In this document: one piece after another, positions 43,200 to 51,674 of the stretch
How positions within the stretch are numbered: position 1 is the stretch's first letter
Layout: each line of letters begins with the position of its first letter
Source: Streptomyces sp. C10-9-1
GTDB taxonomy: Bacteria; Actinomycetota; Actinomycetes; Streptomycetales; Streptomycetaceae
Direction: 5' to 3'
Length of the DNA: 64,000 nucleotides
Assembly: GCF_024497955.1 (NCBI RefSeq)
Contig: NZ_JANHKP010000007.1
Span: 1 to 64,000, forward strand
The notes under the pieces: generated by a model
What the model was told of the DNA's origin: nothing
Seen by the model: the letters and a program-made list of their open reading frames with translations, nothing else
The model's database searches: none
Translations under genes and position numbers: made by a program

Positions 43200-43928
43200 A
43201 TGGGCAGGAGCCGCAGAACACTTCCGGAAGAGCTTCTGCTGCTCGCTCTGGACCCGGCCACGGGTACCACGGCGCAGCCGCAGTCGCTCGACCTCGGCCT
43301 GGCAGGAGCTCAGCTAGTGGAGCTGGCTCTGGCAGGACGGATAGCCCCTGACGGGGATCGTATCGCCGTGGTGATGCCACGGCCGACCGGAGATCCGACG
43401 CTGGACTCCGCACTGGAGCTGCTGCGCAGGCGCGGCAGCCCGGTCCGGGCGGTCCACTGGATCGGCGGGCCCCGGCTGGGGCTGCGCCAGATCTACCTCT
43501 CGCACCTGGAACGCTGCGGCATGGTGCATGCCGTCGAGGGCCAGATGTGCGGGGTGCTGCCGACGACGCGCTACCAGGCGACGGACACGGCGATCAGCCG
43601 TGACATCCGGGCCCGGCTGGACAGCGCGATCCGTACCGGCGTACCACCGGACCCGCGGACCGCGGCGCTCGCCGCCCTGGCCCACGCGGTCGGTCTCGGC
43701 AAGCACCTGTACCCCGGCAACGAGGGGCGTTCCTCTCGGTCCCGGCTGCGGGACCTGATCAGGCACGACCCGATGGGCGGCCTGGTGGCGCACGCCGTGA
43801 TGGACGTCCAGAACGGCGCGGCCGCGCAGCCGCGCCGCGGGCAGTCGGCGGCGGGCGGGGCCCGCCAGACCGGGCCCGTGCCGATGCAGCCGCGCCGGAC
43901 CGGCATGGCCCGCGTCGCCGCGCACTGA
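43200..43928 (+). CDS. GPP34 (GOLPH3-like) family protein
   Basis: 242 residues. The start MGRSRRTLPEELLLLALDP, followed by GLAGAQLVELALAGRI, is the characteristic opening of the GPP34 fold, a helical protein that binds phosphoinositides in eukaryotes. The actinobacterial members are numerous and their role is not settled. The C-terminal 35 residues are a Gln/Arg/Gly-rich tail. GGGGAGG precedes the ATG at 43200. It is divergent from the carboxypeptidase gene across 267 bp that includes an AT-richer stretch near 43090-43160. Confidence 0.88.
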   Translation: MGRSRRTLPEELLLLALDPATGTTAQPQSLDLGLAGAQLVELALAGRIAPDGDRIAVVMPRPTGDPTLDSALELLRRRGSPVRAVHWIGGPRLGLRQIYLSHLERCGMVHAVEGQMCGVLPTTRYQATDTAISRDIRARLDSAIRTGVPPDPRTAALAALAHAVGLGKHLYPGNEGRSSRSRLRDLIRHDPMGGLVAHAVMDVQNGAAAQPRRGQSAAGGARQTGPVPMQPRRTGMARVAAH

Positions 43929-44236
43929 GCCGCGCCCCCGAGGCGCGGACGGCCGGCGCACCCGCGCCGGCGGCCGGGCAGCCACGGCACCGCCCGCACC
44001 GGGCACCGCTCGTGCCGTACGGCGCCCGGACACGCACCGCACCGCCGCGATACCGCCGCACCGACGTCCCCATGACCCGGTCCGGGAGCCGCAGAACGCG
44101 CGGAACAGCGTCTTCGCTGTTCCGCGCGTTCGCGTTTGTGGCCGTTTCGCAGCGGCGGCCCGCCCTTTGGTGGCAGTCTGCTGAACGGTAGATACGCACA
44201 GCAACACGAGGCAACGCAGCCGGAGGTGCAGTTTCC
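43929..44236. other. 308-bp gap before the XRE regulator
   Basis: No supported gene. It holds the strong terminator at 44094-44131 and, after it, a promoter-like AT-richer stretch around 44130-44200 in front of the regulator gene. Confidence 0.6.
44094..44131. terminator. 17-bp perfect hairpin terminator
   Basis: Arms 44094-44110 and 44115-44131 pair perfectly with a TCTT loop. It insulates the regulator gene at 44237 from the GPP34 gene. Confidence 0.85.
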
Positions 44237-45118
44237 GTGGCGTCCAACGTCAATCCCACCGTCAGGAGGCGCCGTTTGGGCCAGGAGCTGCGCCGGCTCC
44301 GCGAACTGAAGGGCATGACGGCGGAGGAGGTCGCCGAGCGGCTCCTCGTCTCCCAGTCCAAGATCAGCCGCCTGGAGAACGGACGCCGCTCGATCAGCCA
44401 GCGCGACGTCCGCGACCTGTGCGGGGTGTACGAGGTCGAGGACCACCGCATCGTGGACTCCCTGATGCAGATGGCCAAGGACTCCCGCCAGCAGGGCTGG
44501 TGGCACGCCTTCGGCGACATCCCCTACAGCGTCTACATCGGCCTGGAGACCGACGCGGCCAGCCTGCGCGTGTACGAGCCGCAGGTGGTGCCCGGGCTCC
44601 TCCAGACCCGGGGCTACGCGGAGGCGCTCATCGCGGGCGCACTCCCGGAGAGCGGTCTGCCCGACGTCGAGAAGCGTGTCAGCGTGCGGCTGCGCCGACA
44701 GGAGCGCGTCCACGACGCGGAGCAGCCGCTGCGGCTGTGGGCCGTGATCGACGAGGCGGCCCTGCGTCGCCGCGTCGGCGGACGGCAGCTGATGCGGGAG
44801 CAGTTGGAGCACCTGGTCGAGATGTCCCACCAGCCGCACGTCACGGTGCAGGTGCTGCCGTTCGACATGGGCGCCCACCCCGGGATCAACGGGCAGTACG
44901 CGATCCTGGAGTTCCCGGACACCTCGGACTCGAGCGTCGTCTACATCGAGGGCGTGACGAGCGACCTGTACCTGGAGAAGGCCAACGACGTGCAGAAGTA
45001 CAGCGTGATGTACGAGCACCTGCGCGCCCAGGCCCTGAACGCGGACCAGACGCGCCAGTTCATCTCGAAGATCGCCAAGGAGTACGCGCAGGACGCTCCG
45101 GAGGAGTTCACGGACTGA
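44237..45118 (+). CDS. XRE-family regulator with DUF5753 domain
   Basis: 293 residues from GTG 44237. The helix-turn-helix (about 14-70) has LRELKGMTAEEVAERLLVSQ, then SKISRLENGRR. The rest is a DUF5753 domain with YEPQVVPGLLQTRGYAEALI (about 113-132) and VQVLPFDMGAHPG. These regulators occur by the dozen in Streptomyces, paired with a DUF397 gene, and act in development and antibiotic control (the whiJ type is the best-known example). Here the DUF397 partner follows 166 bp downstream. Confidence 0.92.
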   Translation: MASNVNPTVRRRRLGQELRRLRELKGMTAEEVAERLLVSQSKISRLENGRRSISQRDVRDLCGVYEVEDHRIVDSLMQMAKDSRQQGWWHAFGDIPYSVYIGLETDAASLRVYEPQVVPGLLQTRGYAEALIAGALPESGLPDVEKRVSVRLRRQERVHDAEQPLRLWAVIDEAALRRRVGGRQLMREQLEHLVEMSHQPHVTVQVLPFDMGAHPGINGQYAILEFPDTSDSSVVYIEGVTSDLYLEKANDVQKYSVMYEHLRAQALNADQTRQFISKIAKEYAQDAPEEFTD

Positions 45119-45284
45119 AGCGCGGAAAGGTACACCACGGGACGGGCGTCACGGAAGAGGCGCCTGATGTATACCATCCGGTCGAGTGAACGCCCGTCTC
45201 ACCCGACCGGCCCGGCGAGTAGCGTCGATCACGCCAGCGAGAACGTTGGCGCACATCACCCCCACTCGCCGAAGCGGAGCAATC

Positions 45285-45494
45285 ATGGCCATCATTCAGG
45301 GTGCCACGGAGACCTGGACGAAGTCCTCGTACTCCACGGGCAACGGTGCCTGTGTCGAAGTCAAGTCCCCTGTCCTGCAGGCGATTTCCGTGCGGGACTC
45401 CAAGGTCGCCGAGGGCCCCGAGCTCTCCTTCCGGCCCGGTTCCTGGACCTCGTTCGTCAGCGACGTGGCACGGGCCGCGGTCGACCTCGCCTGA
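45285..45494 (+). CDS. DUF397 protein, partner of the upstream regulator
   Basis: 69 residues from ATG 45285, with GCGGAG before it. TWTKSSYSTGNGACVEV and VRDSKVAEGPELSFRPGSW are the family hallmarks. DUF397 proteins are thought to modulate the neighbouring XRE-DUF5753 regulator, as in whiJ-type loci. The pair is conserved in layout. Its target genes are not known. Confidence 0.9.
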   Translation: MAIIQGATETWTKSSYSTGNGACVEVKSPVLQAISVRDSKVAEGPELSFRPGSWTSFVSDVARAAVDLA

Positions 45495-45718
45495 GGCACC
45501 GCCCGACGCGAACCGGCCAGGCGCAGGAGGGTGCGGCCGCCACCAACGCGGGCACCCTGCCGGTCAGAGCCGTCCGGCGTGCGAACCCCGTGCGCACCGC
45601 GCCACGTTTCAGTGAGCCCTCTCGACTGGCATCGCCGTCCCGGCCGAGGGGGCTCGGCCCTGTCCGCCGCGGGGCCGGCCGCCGGGTCGCGTGGTGGCGG
45701 TGGTGGAGGGGGCCGCGC

Positions 45719-46849
45719 TCAGGTCAGTTCGGCGGTCACGCGCGGGTAGCGGGCGAGCCAGCCCGGGGCCGCCGCCCCCGGGCCGTGCAGGGCGGGGCCC
45801 TGGGTCATCTCCATGGCGAAGTCGTCCGCGATCTCCAGGAGGGTGCCCCGCCCCTCCAGTTCGCACAGCCAGGCCGGGGGCAGCGCGGTCTCCCCGTGCA
45901 GGGCCCCGAGCAGCGCCCCGCACACGGTGCCCGTCGCGTCGGAGGGGCCGTCGTGGTTGACGGCCAGTCGCAGTCCGTGGCCCATGTCCTCGCCGACCAG
46001 TGCGCAGTAGACCGCCACGGAGAGCACCTCCTCCGCGTACCCGCTGCCCGCGAGGTCCGCCACCCGGCCCGGGCCCGGTATGCCCTGGCGCACCGCTCCG
46101 AGCGCCTCCCGCAGGCCGTCCGTCACGGGCTGGTGGCCCGGCCGGGCCGCCAGCAGGGCGAGAGCCCGCTGCACCGAGCCGTCGAGCGTCTCCCCGCGGG
46201 CCAGACCGTGGACGACCACGGCGAAGGCCCCCGCCGACAGGTACGCCGTGGGGTGCCCGTGCGTCTGCGCCGCGCACTCGACCGCGAGCTGGCACACCAG
46301 CTCGGGCTCCCAGCCCACGAGCAGCCCGAACGGGGCCGACCGCACCAGGGCGCCCGCGCCTCGCGCGGTGGGGTTCCTGGGTGCCTGGAGGGTGCCCATG
46401 GTGGTGTCGCCGAGCCCGGTCAGACAGGTGCGGGAGGGGTTGCGGCGGCTGTAGAGCCACTCCTGCGCGGCCAGCCAGCCGTTGTCCTTGCGGCGCTCGT
46501 CCGGGCCCCAGTCCCGCTGGGTGGCGGCCCAGCGCAGATACGCCCGGTGGAGGTCGGTCGGCGGGTGCCAGGCCCCGGTGTCGCGACGGACCTGGGCGCG
46601 GATGAGCCCGTCCACGGTGAACAGGGTCATCTGGGTGGCCGCGGTGACCGCGCCCCGGCGCCCGTCCACGGGAACGAGGCCGACCAGGCCCTCGGGCCCG
46701 TGGGCCGTGCGCAGCTCCTCCAGGGACCGCCCCGCCGCCCCGGCGCCCAGCGCGTCCCCGATCGCGCCGCCGAGGAGGGCCCCGCGTACCCGGGCCCGGA
46801 AGTCCTGCTGCTCGGCCCGGCCCCACACGGCTGCGGCGGCTGCGCTCAC
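45719..46849 (-). CDS. ADP-ribosylglycohydrolase family protein
   Basis: 376 residues from GTG 46849, with GGGGGAGGGG upstream. It has the family's metal-binding segments: GALLGGAIGDALGAG (near 20-35) at the start and AVNHDGPSDATG near 310. The expected activity is removal of ADP-ribose from proteins or small molecules (DraG/ARH type). A TQMTLFT segment replaces the common TD-type metal ligand, so one ligand position should be checked. Downstream it faces the DUF397 gene. Confidence 0.9.
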   Translation of the reverse strand: MSAAAAAVWGRAEQQDFRARVRGALLGGAIGDALGAGAAGRSLEELRTAHGPEGLVGLVPVDGRRGAVTAATQMTLFTVDGLIRAQVRRDTGAWHPPTDLHRAYLRWAATQRDWGPDERRKDNGWLAAQEWLYSRRNPSRTCLTGLGDTTMGTLQAPRNPTARGAGALVRSAPFGLLVGWEPELVCQLAVECAAQTHGHPTAYLSAGAFAVVVHGLARGETLDGSVQRALALLAARPGHQPVTDGLREALGAVRQGIPGPGRVADLAGSGYAEEVLSVAVYCALVGEDMGHGLRLAVNHDGPSDATGTVCGALLGALHGETALPPAWLCELEGRGTLLEIADDFAMEMTQGPALHGPGAAAPGWLARYPRVTAELT

Positions 46850-46991
46850 CGTGCCCCTCCCCCGACGTCGAACGGACACTCTGCCCGGGCCAGCACTGTA
46901 ATCGAACGGGGCGGGGCGCCCCAGGGCCACGGTCCCCGGCGCGACCCCGGCGGAGCGGCCCCGGGGCCGGGGCCTCCGGCGCCCCTCGCAC

Positions 46992-49634
46992 TCACTCCGG
47001 CAGCAGGGGCAGCAACTCCGGAAGGTGCCCGTCGGAGGCCGCGGCCGCGCGGCGCCGCTCCTCGGGCACCTCGCCGTAGAGGGTGGTGCGCGGGCGCGCC
47101 GGACGGCCCGCGGCCTCGGCGATCGCCGTCAGCTCGCGCACGGAGCGGTACGAGCCGTACCCCGAGCCGGCCATCCGGGAGATCGTCTCCTCCATGAGGG
47201 TGCCCCCGAGGTCGTTGGCACCGGAGCGGAGCATCTCGGCGGCGCCCTCCGCGCCCAGCTTCACCCAGCTGGTCTGGATGTTCGGGATGTGGGGGTGCAG
47301 CAGCAGCCGGGCCATGGCGGTCACCGCGCGGTTGTCCCGGACGGTCGGTCCCGGCCGCGCGATGCCCGCCAGGTACACGGGCGCGTTGGTGTGGATGAAG
47401 GGCAGGGTGACGAACTCGGTGAAGCCGCCGGTGCGTTCCTGGATCCCCGCGAGGGTGCGCAGGTGGCCGAGCCAGTGGCGTGGCTGGTCGACGTGCCCGT
47501 ACATCATCGTGGAGCTGGAGCGGATGCCCAGCTCGTGGGCGGTGGTGACGACCTCGATCCAGGTCGCGGCGGGCAGTTTGCCCTTGGTCAGCACCCAGCG
47601 GACCTCGTCGTCCAGGATCTCCGCCGCGGTGCCGGGGAGGGAGTCGAGGCCGGCCTCCTTCGCGGCGGTGAGCCACTCGCGGATGGACAGCCCCGTGCGG
47701 GTGGCGCCGTTGACGACCTCCATGGGGGAGAAGGCGTGGACGTGCATCCCGGGGACCCGCTCCTTGACGGCGCGTGCCAGGTCGAAGTAGGCGGTGCCGG
47801 GCAGGTCGGGGTGGATGCCGCCCTGCATGCAGACCTCGACGGCGCCGACGTCCCACGCCTGCGCCGCCCGGTCGGCCACCTGGCGCAGGGAGAGGGTGTA
47901 GGCGTCGGCGTCGGTGCGGCGCTGGGCGAAGGCGCAGAACCGGCAGCCGGTGTAGCAGACGTTGGTGAAGTTGATGTTCCTGGTGACGATGTAGGTGACC
48001 TCGTCGCCGACGGTGTCGCGGCGCAGGTCGTCGGCGATCCGGGTCAGCGCGTCCAGTGCGGGGCCGTCGGCGTGCAGCAGGGCGAGCGCCTCGTCGTCGG
48101 CGAGGCGGGTGGGGTCGTCGGCCGCCGTGGCGAGGGCCCGTCGGACGTCCGCGTCGATGCGCTCGGGCGCCATGCCGGGGGCGGCGGCCTCGCGCAGCGC
48201 CTCCCAGTCCCCGTAGACGTGGTCGAAGTCGGCGCGCCGGTCGCCGGTACGGCCCTCCGTGTCGATGGTGCGGTGCAGGTCGGTGCGCCCGGCGGCCGTG
48301 AACGCCTCGTCGGGCTCCTGCCAGGGGAGGCCGGCGGGACGGGCGTCCTCCCGGGCCAGCCCGGTGTCCGGGTCGGCGAGCGCGGCCACGTGGGGCCTGA
48401 GGCGCGGGTCGAGCCAGGGCTCGCCCCGGTGCACGAACTCGGGGTACACGCAGAGGCGTTCGCGCAGCTCGAAGCCCAGGGCGGCGGACTGCGCGGCGAG
48501 TTCCTCGATCTGCGGCCAGGGGCGCTCGGGGTTGACGTGGTCGACGGTGAGCGGGGAGACGCCGCCCCAGTCGTCGATCCCGGCGCCCAGCAGCCGCGCG
48601 TACTCGCCGTCGACCAGGTTGGGCGGTGCCTGGAGGCAGGCGGAGGGCCCCATGATGTGCCGGGCGACGGCCACGGTGGCCACCAGCTCGTCGAGTTCCG
48701 CGTCCGGCATGCCGCGCATCGGGGTGTCCGGCTTGGCGCGGAAGTTCTGCAGGATCAGTTCCTGGATGCCGTGGTAGGCGCGGGAGACGCGGCGCAGGGC
48801 GAACAGCGACTCGGCCCGCTCCTCGTAGGTCTCGCCGATGCCGATGAGCAGGCCGGTGGTGAAGGGGACGGAGGAGCGTCCCGCGTCCTCCAGCACCCGC
48901 AGCCGTACGGCGGGCTCCTTGTCGGGCGAGCCGTGGTGGGGGCCGCCGGGCTCGGACCACAGGCGGGTGGCGGTGGTCTCCAGCATCATGCCCATGGAGG
49001 GTGCGACGGGCTTGAGGCGCTGGAAGTCGGTCCAGCCGAGCACCCCGGGGTTGAGGTGGGGCAGCAGCCCGGTCTCCTCCAGGATGCGCACCGACATGGC
49101 CCGGACGTAGGCGAGGGTGTCGTCGTAGCCGTGGGCGTCGAGCCACTCGCGCGCCTCGGGCCAGCGGTCCTCCGGCTTGTCGCCGAGGGTGATCAGGGCT
49201 TCCTTGCACCCGAGTTCGGCTCCGCGCCGGGCGATCTCCAGGACCTCGTCGGGGGACATGAACATCCCGTGGCCGTCCCGGCGCAGCTTCCCGGGGACGG
49301 TGGCGAAGGTGCAGTAGTGGCAGCGGTCCCTGCACAGCCGGGTCAGGGGGAGGAAGACGCTCCTGGAGTAGGTGATCACGCCCGGACGCCCGGCGGCCGC
49401 CAGCCCGGCGTCCCGCACCCGGGCCGCCGAGGCGGCCAGGTCGTCGAGGTCGGCGCCGCGGACCTGGAGCAGCACGGCGGCCTCGGAGACGTCGAGTGCG
49501 ACGCCGTCCCGGGCCCGCTTCAGCGCGCGGCGCACGGCGTTCTCGGTGGGTCGCGACGCCGGTCGGGCGCCCCCGCGCCCGGCCTGCGGTCCGTTCTGCC
49601 GTCCACCCCGGTGGTCGCCCTGGTGATCGCTCAT
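46992..49634 (-). CDS. fbiC: FO synthase, fused CofG-CofH (coenzyme F420 biosynthesis)
   Basis: 880 residues. It makes the F420 precursor FO from tyrosine and a diaminouracil using two radical-AdoMet domains in one chain. The CofG half has Cys101, Cys105 and Cys108 (CRDRCHYC). The CofH half has Cys560, Cys564 and Cys567 (CYTGCRFC). The fused form is typical of Actinobacteria. The start ATG 49634 is followed by a Gly/Arg/Gln-rich leader of about 30 residues. A putative F420-dependent enzyme gene lies upstream on the same strand, 134 bp away. Confidence 0.95.
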   Translation of the reverse strand: MSDHQGDHRGGRQNGPQAGRGGARPASRPTENAVRRALKRARDGVALDVSEAAVLLQVRGADLDDLAASAARVRDAGLAAAGRPGVITYSRSVFLPLTRLCRDRCHYCTFATVPGKLRRDGHGMFMSPDEVLEIARRGAELGCKEALITLGDKPEDRWPEAREWLDAHGYDDTLAYVRAMSVRILEETGLLPHLNPGVLGWTDFQRLKPVAPSMGMMLETTATRLWSEPGGPHHGSPDKEPAVRLRVLEDAGRSSVPFTTGLLIGIGETYEERAESLFALRRVSRAYHGIQELILQNFRAKPDTPMRGMPDAELDELVATVAVARHIMGPSACLQAPPNLVDGEYARLLGAGIDDWGGVSPLTVDHVNPERPWPQIEELAAQSAALGFELRERLCVYPEFVHRGEPWLDPRLRPHVAALADPDTGLAREDARPAGLPWQEPDEAFTAAGRTDLHRTIDTEGRTGDRRADFDHVYGDWEALREAAAPGMAPERIDADVRRALATAADDPTRLADDEALALLHADGPALDALTRIADDLRRDTVGDEVTYIVTRNINFTNVCYTGCRFCAFAQRRTDADAYTLSLRQVADRAAQAWDVGAVEVCMQGGIHPDLPGTAYFDLARAVKERVPGMHVHAFSPMEVVNGATRTGLSIREWLTAAKEAGLDSLPGTAAEILDDEVRWVLTKGKLPAATWIEVVTTAHELGIRSSSTMMYGHVDQPRHWLGHLRTLAGIQERTGGFTEFVTLPFIHTNAPVYLAGIARPGPTVRDNRAVTAMARLLLHPHIPNIQTSWVKLGAEGAAEMLRSGANDLGGTLMEETISRMAGSGYGSYRSVRELTAIAEAAGRPARPRTTLYGEVPEERRRAAAASDGHLPELLPLLPE

Positions 49635-49768
49635 GCGTCGAGCATACGAGCGGCCCCGGCCGTGGCCCATGCCCACCGGCCGGATCCGGTACCCGCCGCG
49701 GTCCGCGCGACGGGTGCGCGTCCGCCGCGCCGCGGGACGGGAGCGCCCGCGGGCCCGGGGCCGAGCCC

Positions 49769-50596
49769 CTAGAGGTACCGCGCGTACGAGTCGAGGGCGC
49801 GCAGCACCTCCAGCTCGTTCCCCGGGGGGAGTTGAAGGACGACCTCCTCGATGCCCTGGTCCGCGTAGTGGGCGAGCTTGCCGGGTTCCGGGCGGACGGC
49901 GTACGGGACGACCTGGAGCGCCTTCGGATCCCGCCCGGCCCGCTCCCACGCCTCGCGCAGGGCGGGGACCGCGGTGCGGAGGCCCCGGCCGCCGATGGGG
50001 AGCCAGCCGTCGGCGTACTCGGTGATGTGGGCGAAGAGCGAGGGGCCGGCCGCACCGCCGACCAGCACGCGCGGGGCCCCTCCGGCGGGCTTGGGATAGG
50101 CCAGCGAGGCGCTGACGGAGGCGAGCCGGCCCTCGTAGGCCGTGGGTTCGGGCGCCCACAGGGCCCGCATCAGCGCCATCCGCTCGCGGACCAGTTCCCG
50201 GCGCTCGGACCACGTCACGCCGTGGTCGGCCGCCTCCTCCACGTTCCAGCCGAAGCCGACGCCGAGGGTGAAGCGCCCGCCCGAGAGGTGGTCGAGGGTG
50301 GCGACCTGCTTGGCCAGCGCGATCGGGTCGTGCTGGGCGACGAGGGTGATGCCGGTGCCGAGGGCGAGCCGGTCGGTGACCGCGGCCGCCTGGCCCAGGG
50401 CCACGAAGGCGTCGAGGGTGCGGGTGTACTCGGGGGGCAGTTCGCCGCCGGCGGCGTAGGGGGTGGTGCGTGCGGCGGGGATGTGGGTGTGCTCGGGGAG
50501 GAAGAGTCCGGCGAAGCCGCGCTGTTCGAGTTCGCGGGCCAGGCGGACGGGGGTGATCGTCTCGTCGGTGAGGAAGACCGTGGTCGCGATCCGCAT
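49769..50596 (-). CDS. LLM-class F420-dependent oxidoreductase
   Basis: 275 residues from ATG 50596, a luciferase-like TIM barrel. [20 protein letters not shown] near the start and [26 protein letters not shown] (split at about 103-127) are the family segments. TIGR03619-type members use F420 in place of FMN. The link with F420 is supported by the FO synthase gene next to it, and the substrate is unknown. No strong ribosome site is visible, so a leaderless message is possible. Confidence 0.88.
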   Translation of the reverse strand: MRIATTVFLTDETITPVRLARELEQRGFAGLFLPEHTHIPAARTTPYAAGGELPPEYTRTLDAFVALGQAAAVTDRLALGTGITLVAQHDPIALAKQVATLDHLSGGRFTLGVGFGWNVEEAADHGVTWSERRELVRERMALMRALWAPEPTAYEGRLASVSASLAYPKPAGGAPRVLVGGAAGPSLFAHITEYADGWLPIGGRGLRTAVPALREAWERAGRDPKALQVVPYAVRPEPGKLAHYADQGIEEVVLQLPPGNELEVLRALDSYARYL

Positions 50597-50865
50597 GGGG
50601 ACACGGTAGGCGAGATCGGGCGGCGCGTCGCCGGTCGCGACCGCGCCGTCCGGTTCTCGTCCCCGTCGAGGGGTCCGGGCCGCGGTGGCCGGGGGCCGGG
50701 AGCGCGCTTCCCGGTCGGGCCGGGCGGCCCGTGCGGACGGCCGGGCGACGGGCGGGAGGCCGCCCCGGGCCGGGCGGTGGCCGGGGGCCCTCCCCGGCGC
50801 GGGCCCGGGCGGGCCCGCCCGGCGCCCGGCGCGGACCCCGCCCTCCCCGGCCGTCCGCGCCCCCG

Positions 50866-51396
50866 TCAGGCCCGGACGAGTTCGTCCGCGAGCAGCCCCA
50901 TGGCGATCATGTCGTGCCAGACGCCGTCGCGGCGGAAGGACTGGCGGCGGCGGCCCTCCTCGACGAAGCCGACCTTCCGGTACACCGCGAGCGCCGCGCG
51001 GTTCTCGGGGACCACCGTCAGCTCGATCTTGTGCAGGCGCATCTCCTGGAAGCCGTAGCGGCAGGCGGTCCGCATCGCGTCGGTGGCCAGCCCCCTGCCC
51101 CAGCAGTCCTTCTCGCCGAGGTAGACGTCCAGTTCGGCTATCCCCTTCTCGGGCTCGGCGCCGTGGAGCGCGACCAGGCCCACCAACCGCCCCTCCGCCA
51201 GGGTCTCGATGCCGAGGAGGACGTCGGCGTAGGTGTTGCGGGGGCGGTCGGCCAGCCAGCGCCCGACCTGCGCCCGGGTCGCCGGGTAGGTGTCGTCCAT
51301 CCAGCGCATGACCTCGGGGTCGTGGTTCCAGCGCCACAGTGCGTCGGCGTCCTCCGGCCCCATCGCCCTCAGACGCACCAGCTTCCCCTCGGCCAT
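50866..51396 (-). CDS. GNAT-family N-acetyltransferase (RimJ/RimL-like)
   Basis: 176 residues from ATG 51396. [20 protein letters not shown] opens the fold. The acetyl-CoA binding segment is near [15 protein letters not shown] (about 97-111), and [18 protein letters not shown] is the C-terminal signature. It probably acetylates a protein N-terminus or a small amine. It is divergent from afsR. Confidence 0.88.
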   Translation of the reverse strand: MAEGKLVRLRAMGPEDADALWRWNHDPEVMRWMDDTYPATRAQVGRWLADRPRNTYADVLLGIETLAEGRLVGLVALHGAEPEKGIAELDVYLGEKDCWGRGLATDAMRTACRYGFQEMRLHKIELTVVPENRAALAVYRKVGFVEEGRRRQSFRRDGVWHDMIAMGLLADELVRA

Positions 51397-51674
51397 CGTG
51401 GCCACCCCCTGTTTCGACGGTTCCGGTCGGTCATGGCTAGCACGCGGGAGCACGGCGGCTCAAAGCCTTTGGCGGGAGGACCGCGCGGGGCCCGGGCCTG
51501 CGTCCTCCGCCCGGCCGGAGCCCGCGGCCGTCCGTCGCCCCTGACCAGTGCCGGGATGGGACAGGTGTCACACCGCCCCGAGGGCAGCCGGGCGCGCCCC
51601 GCTGCTGACGCGGCCGCCGCCGACAGGGCAGACTGTCGAGGGCGATTCCGGCAGTACGGGCAGGGGGCAGCCAC

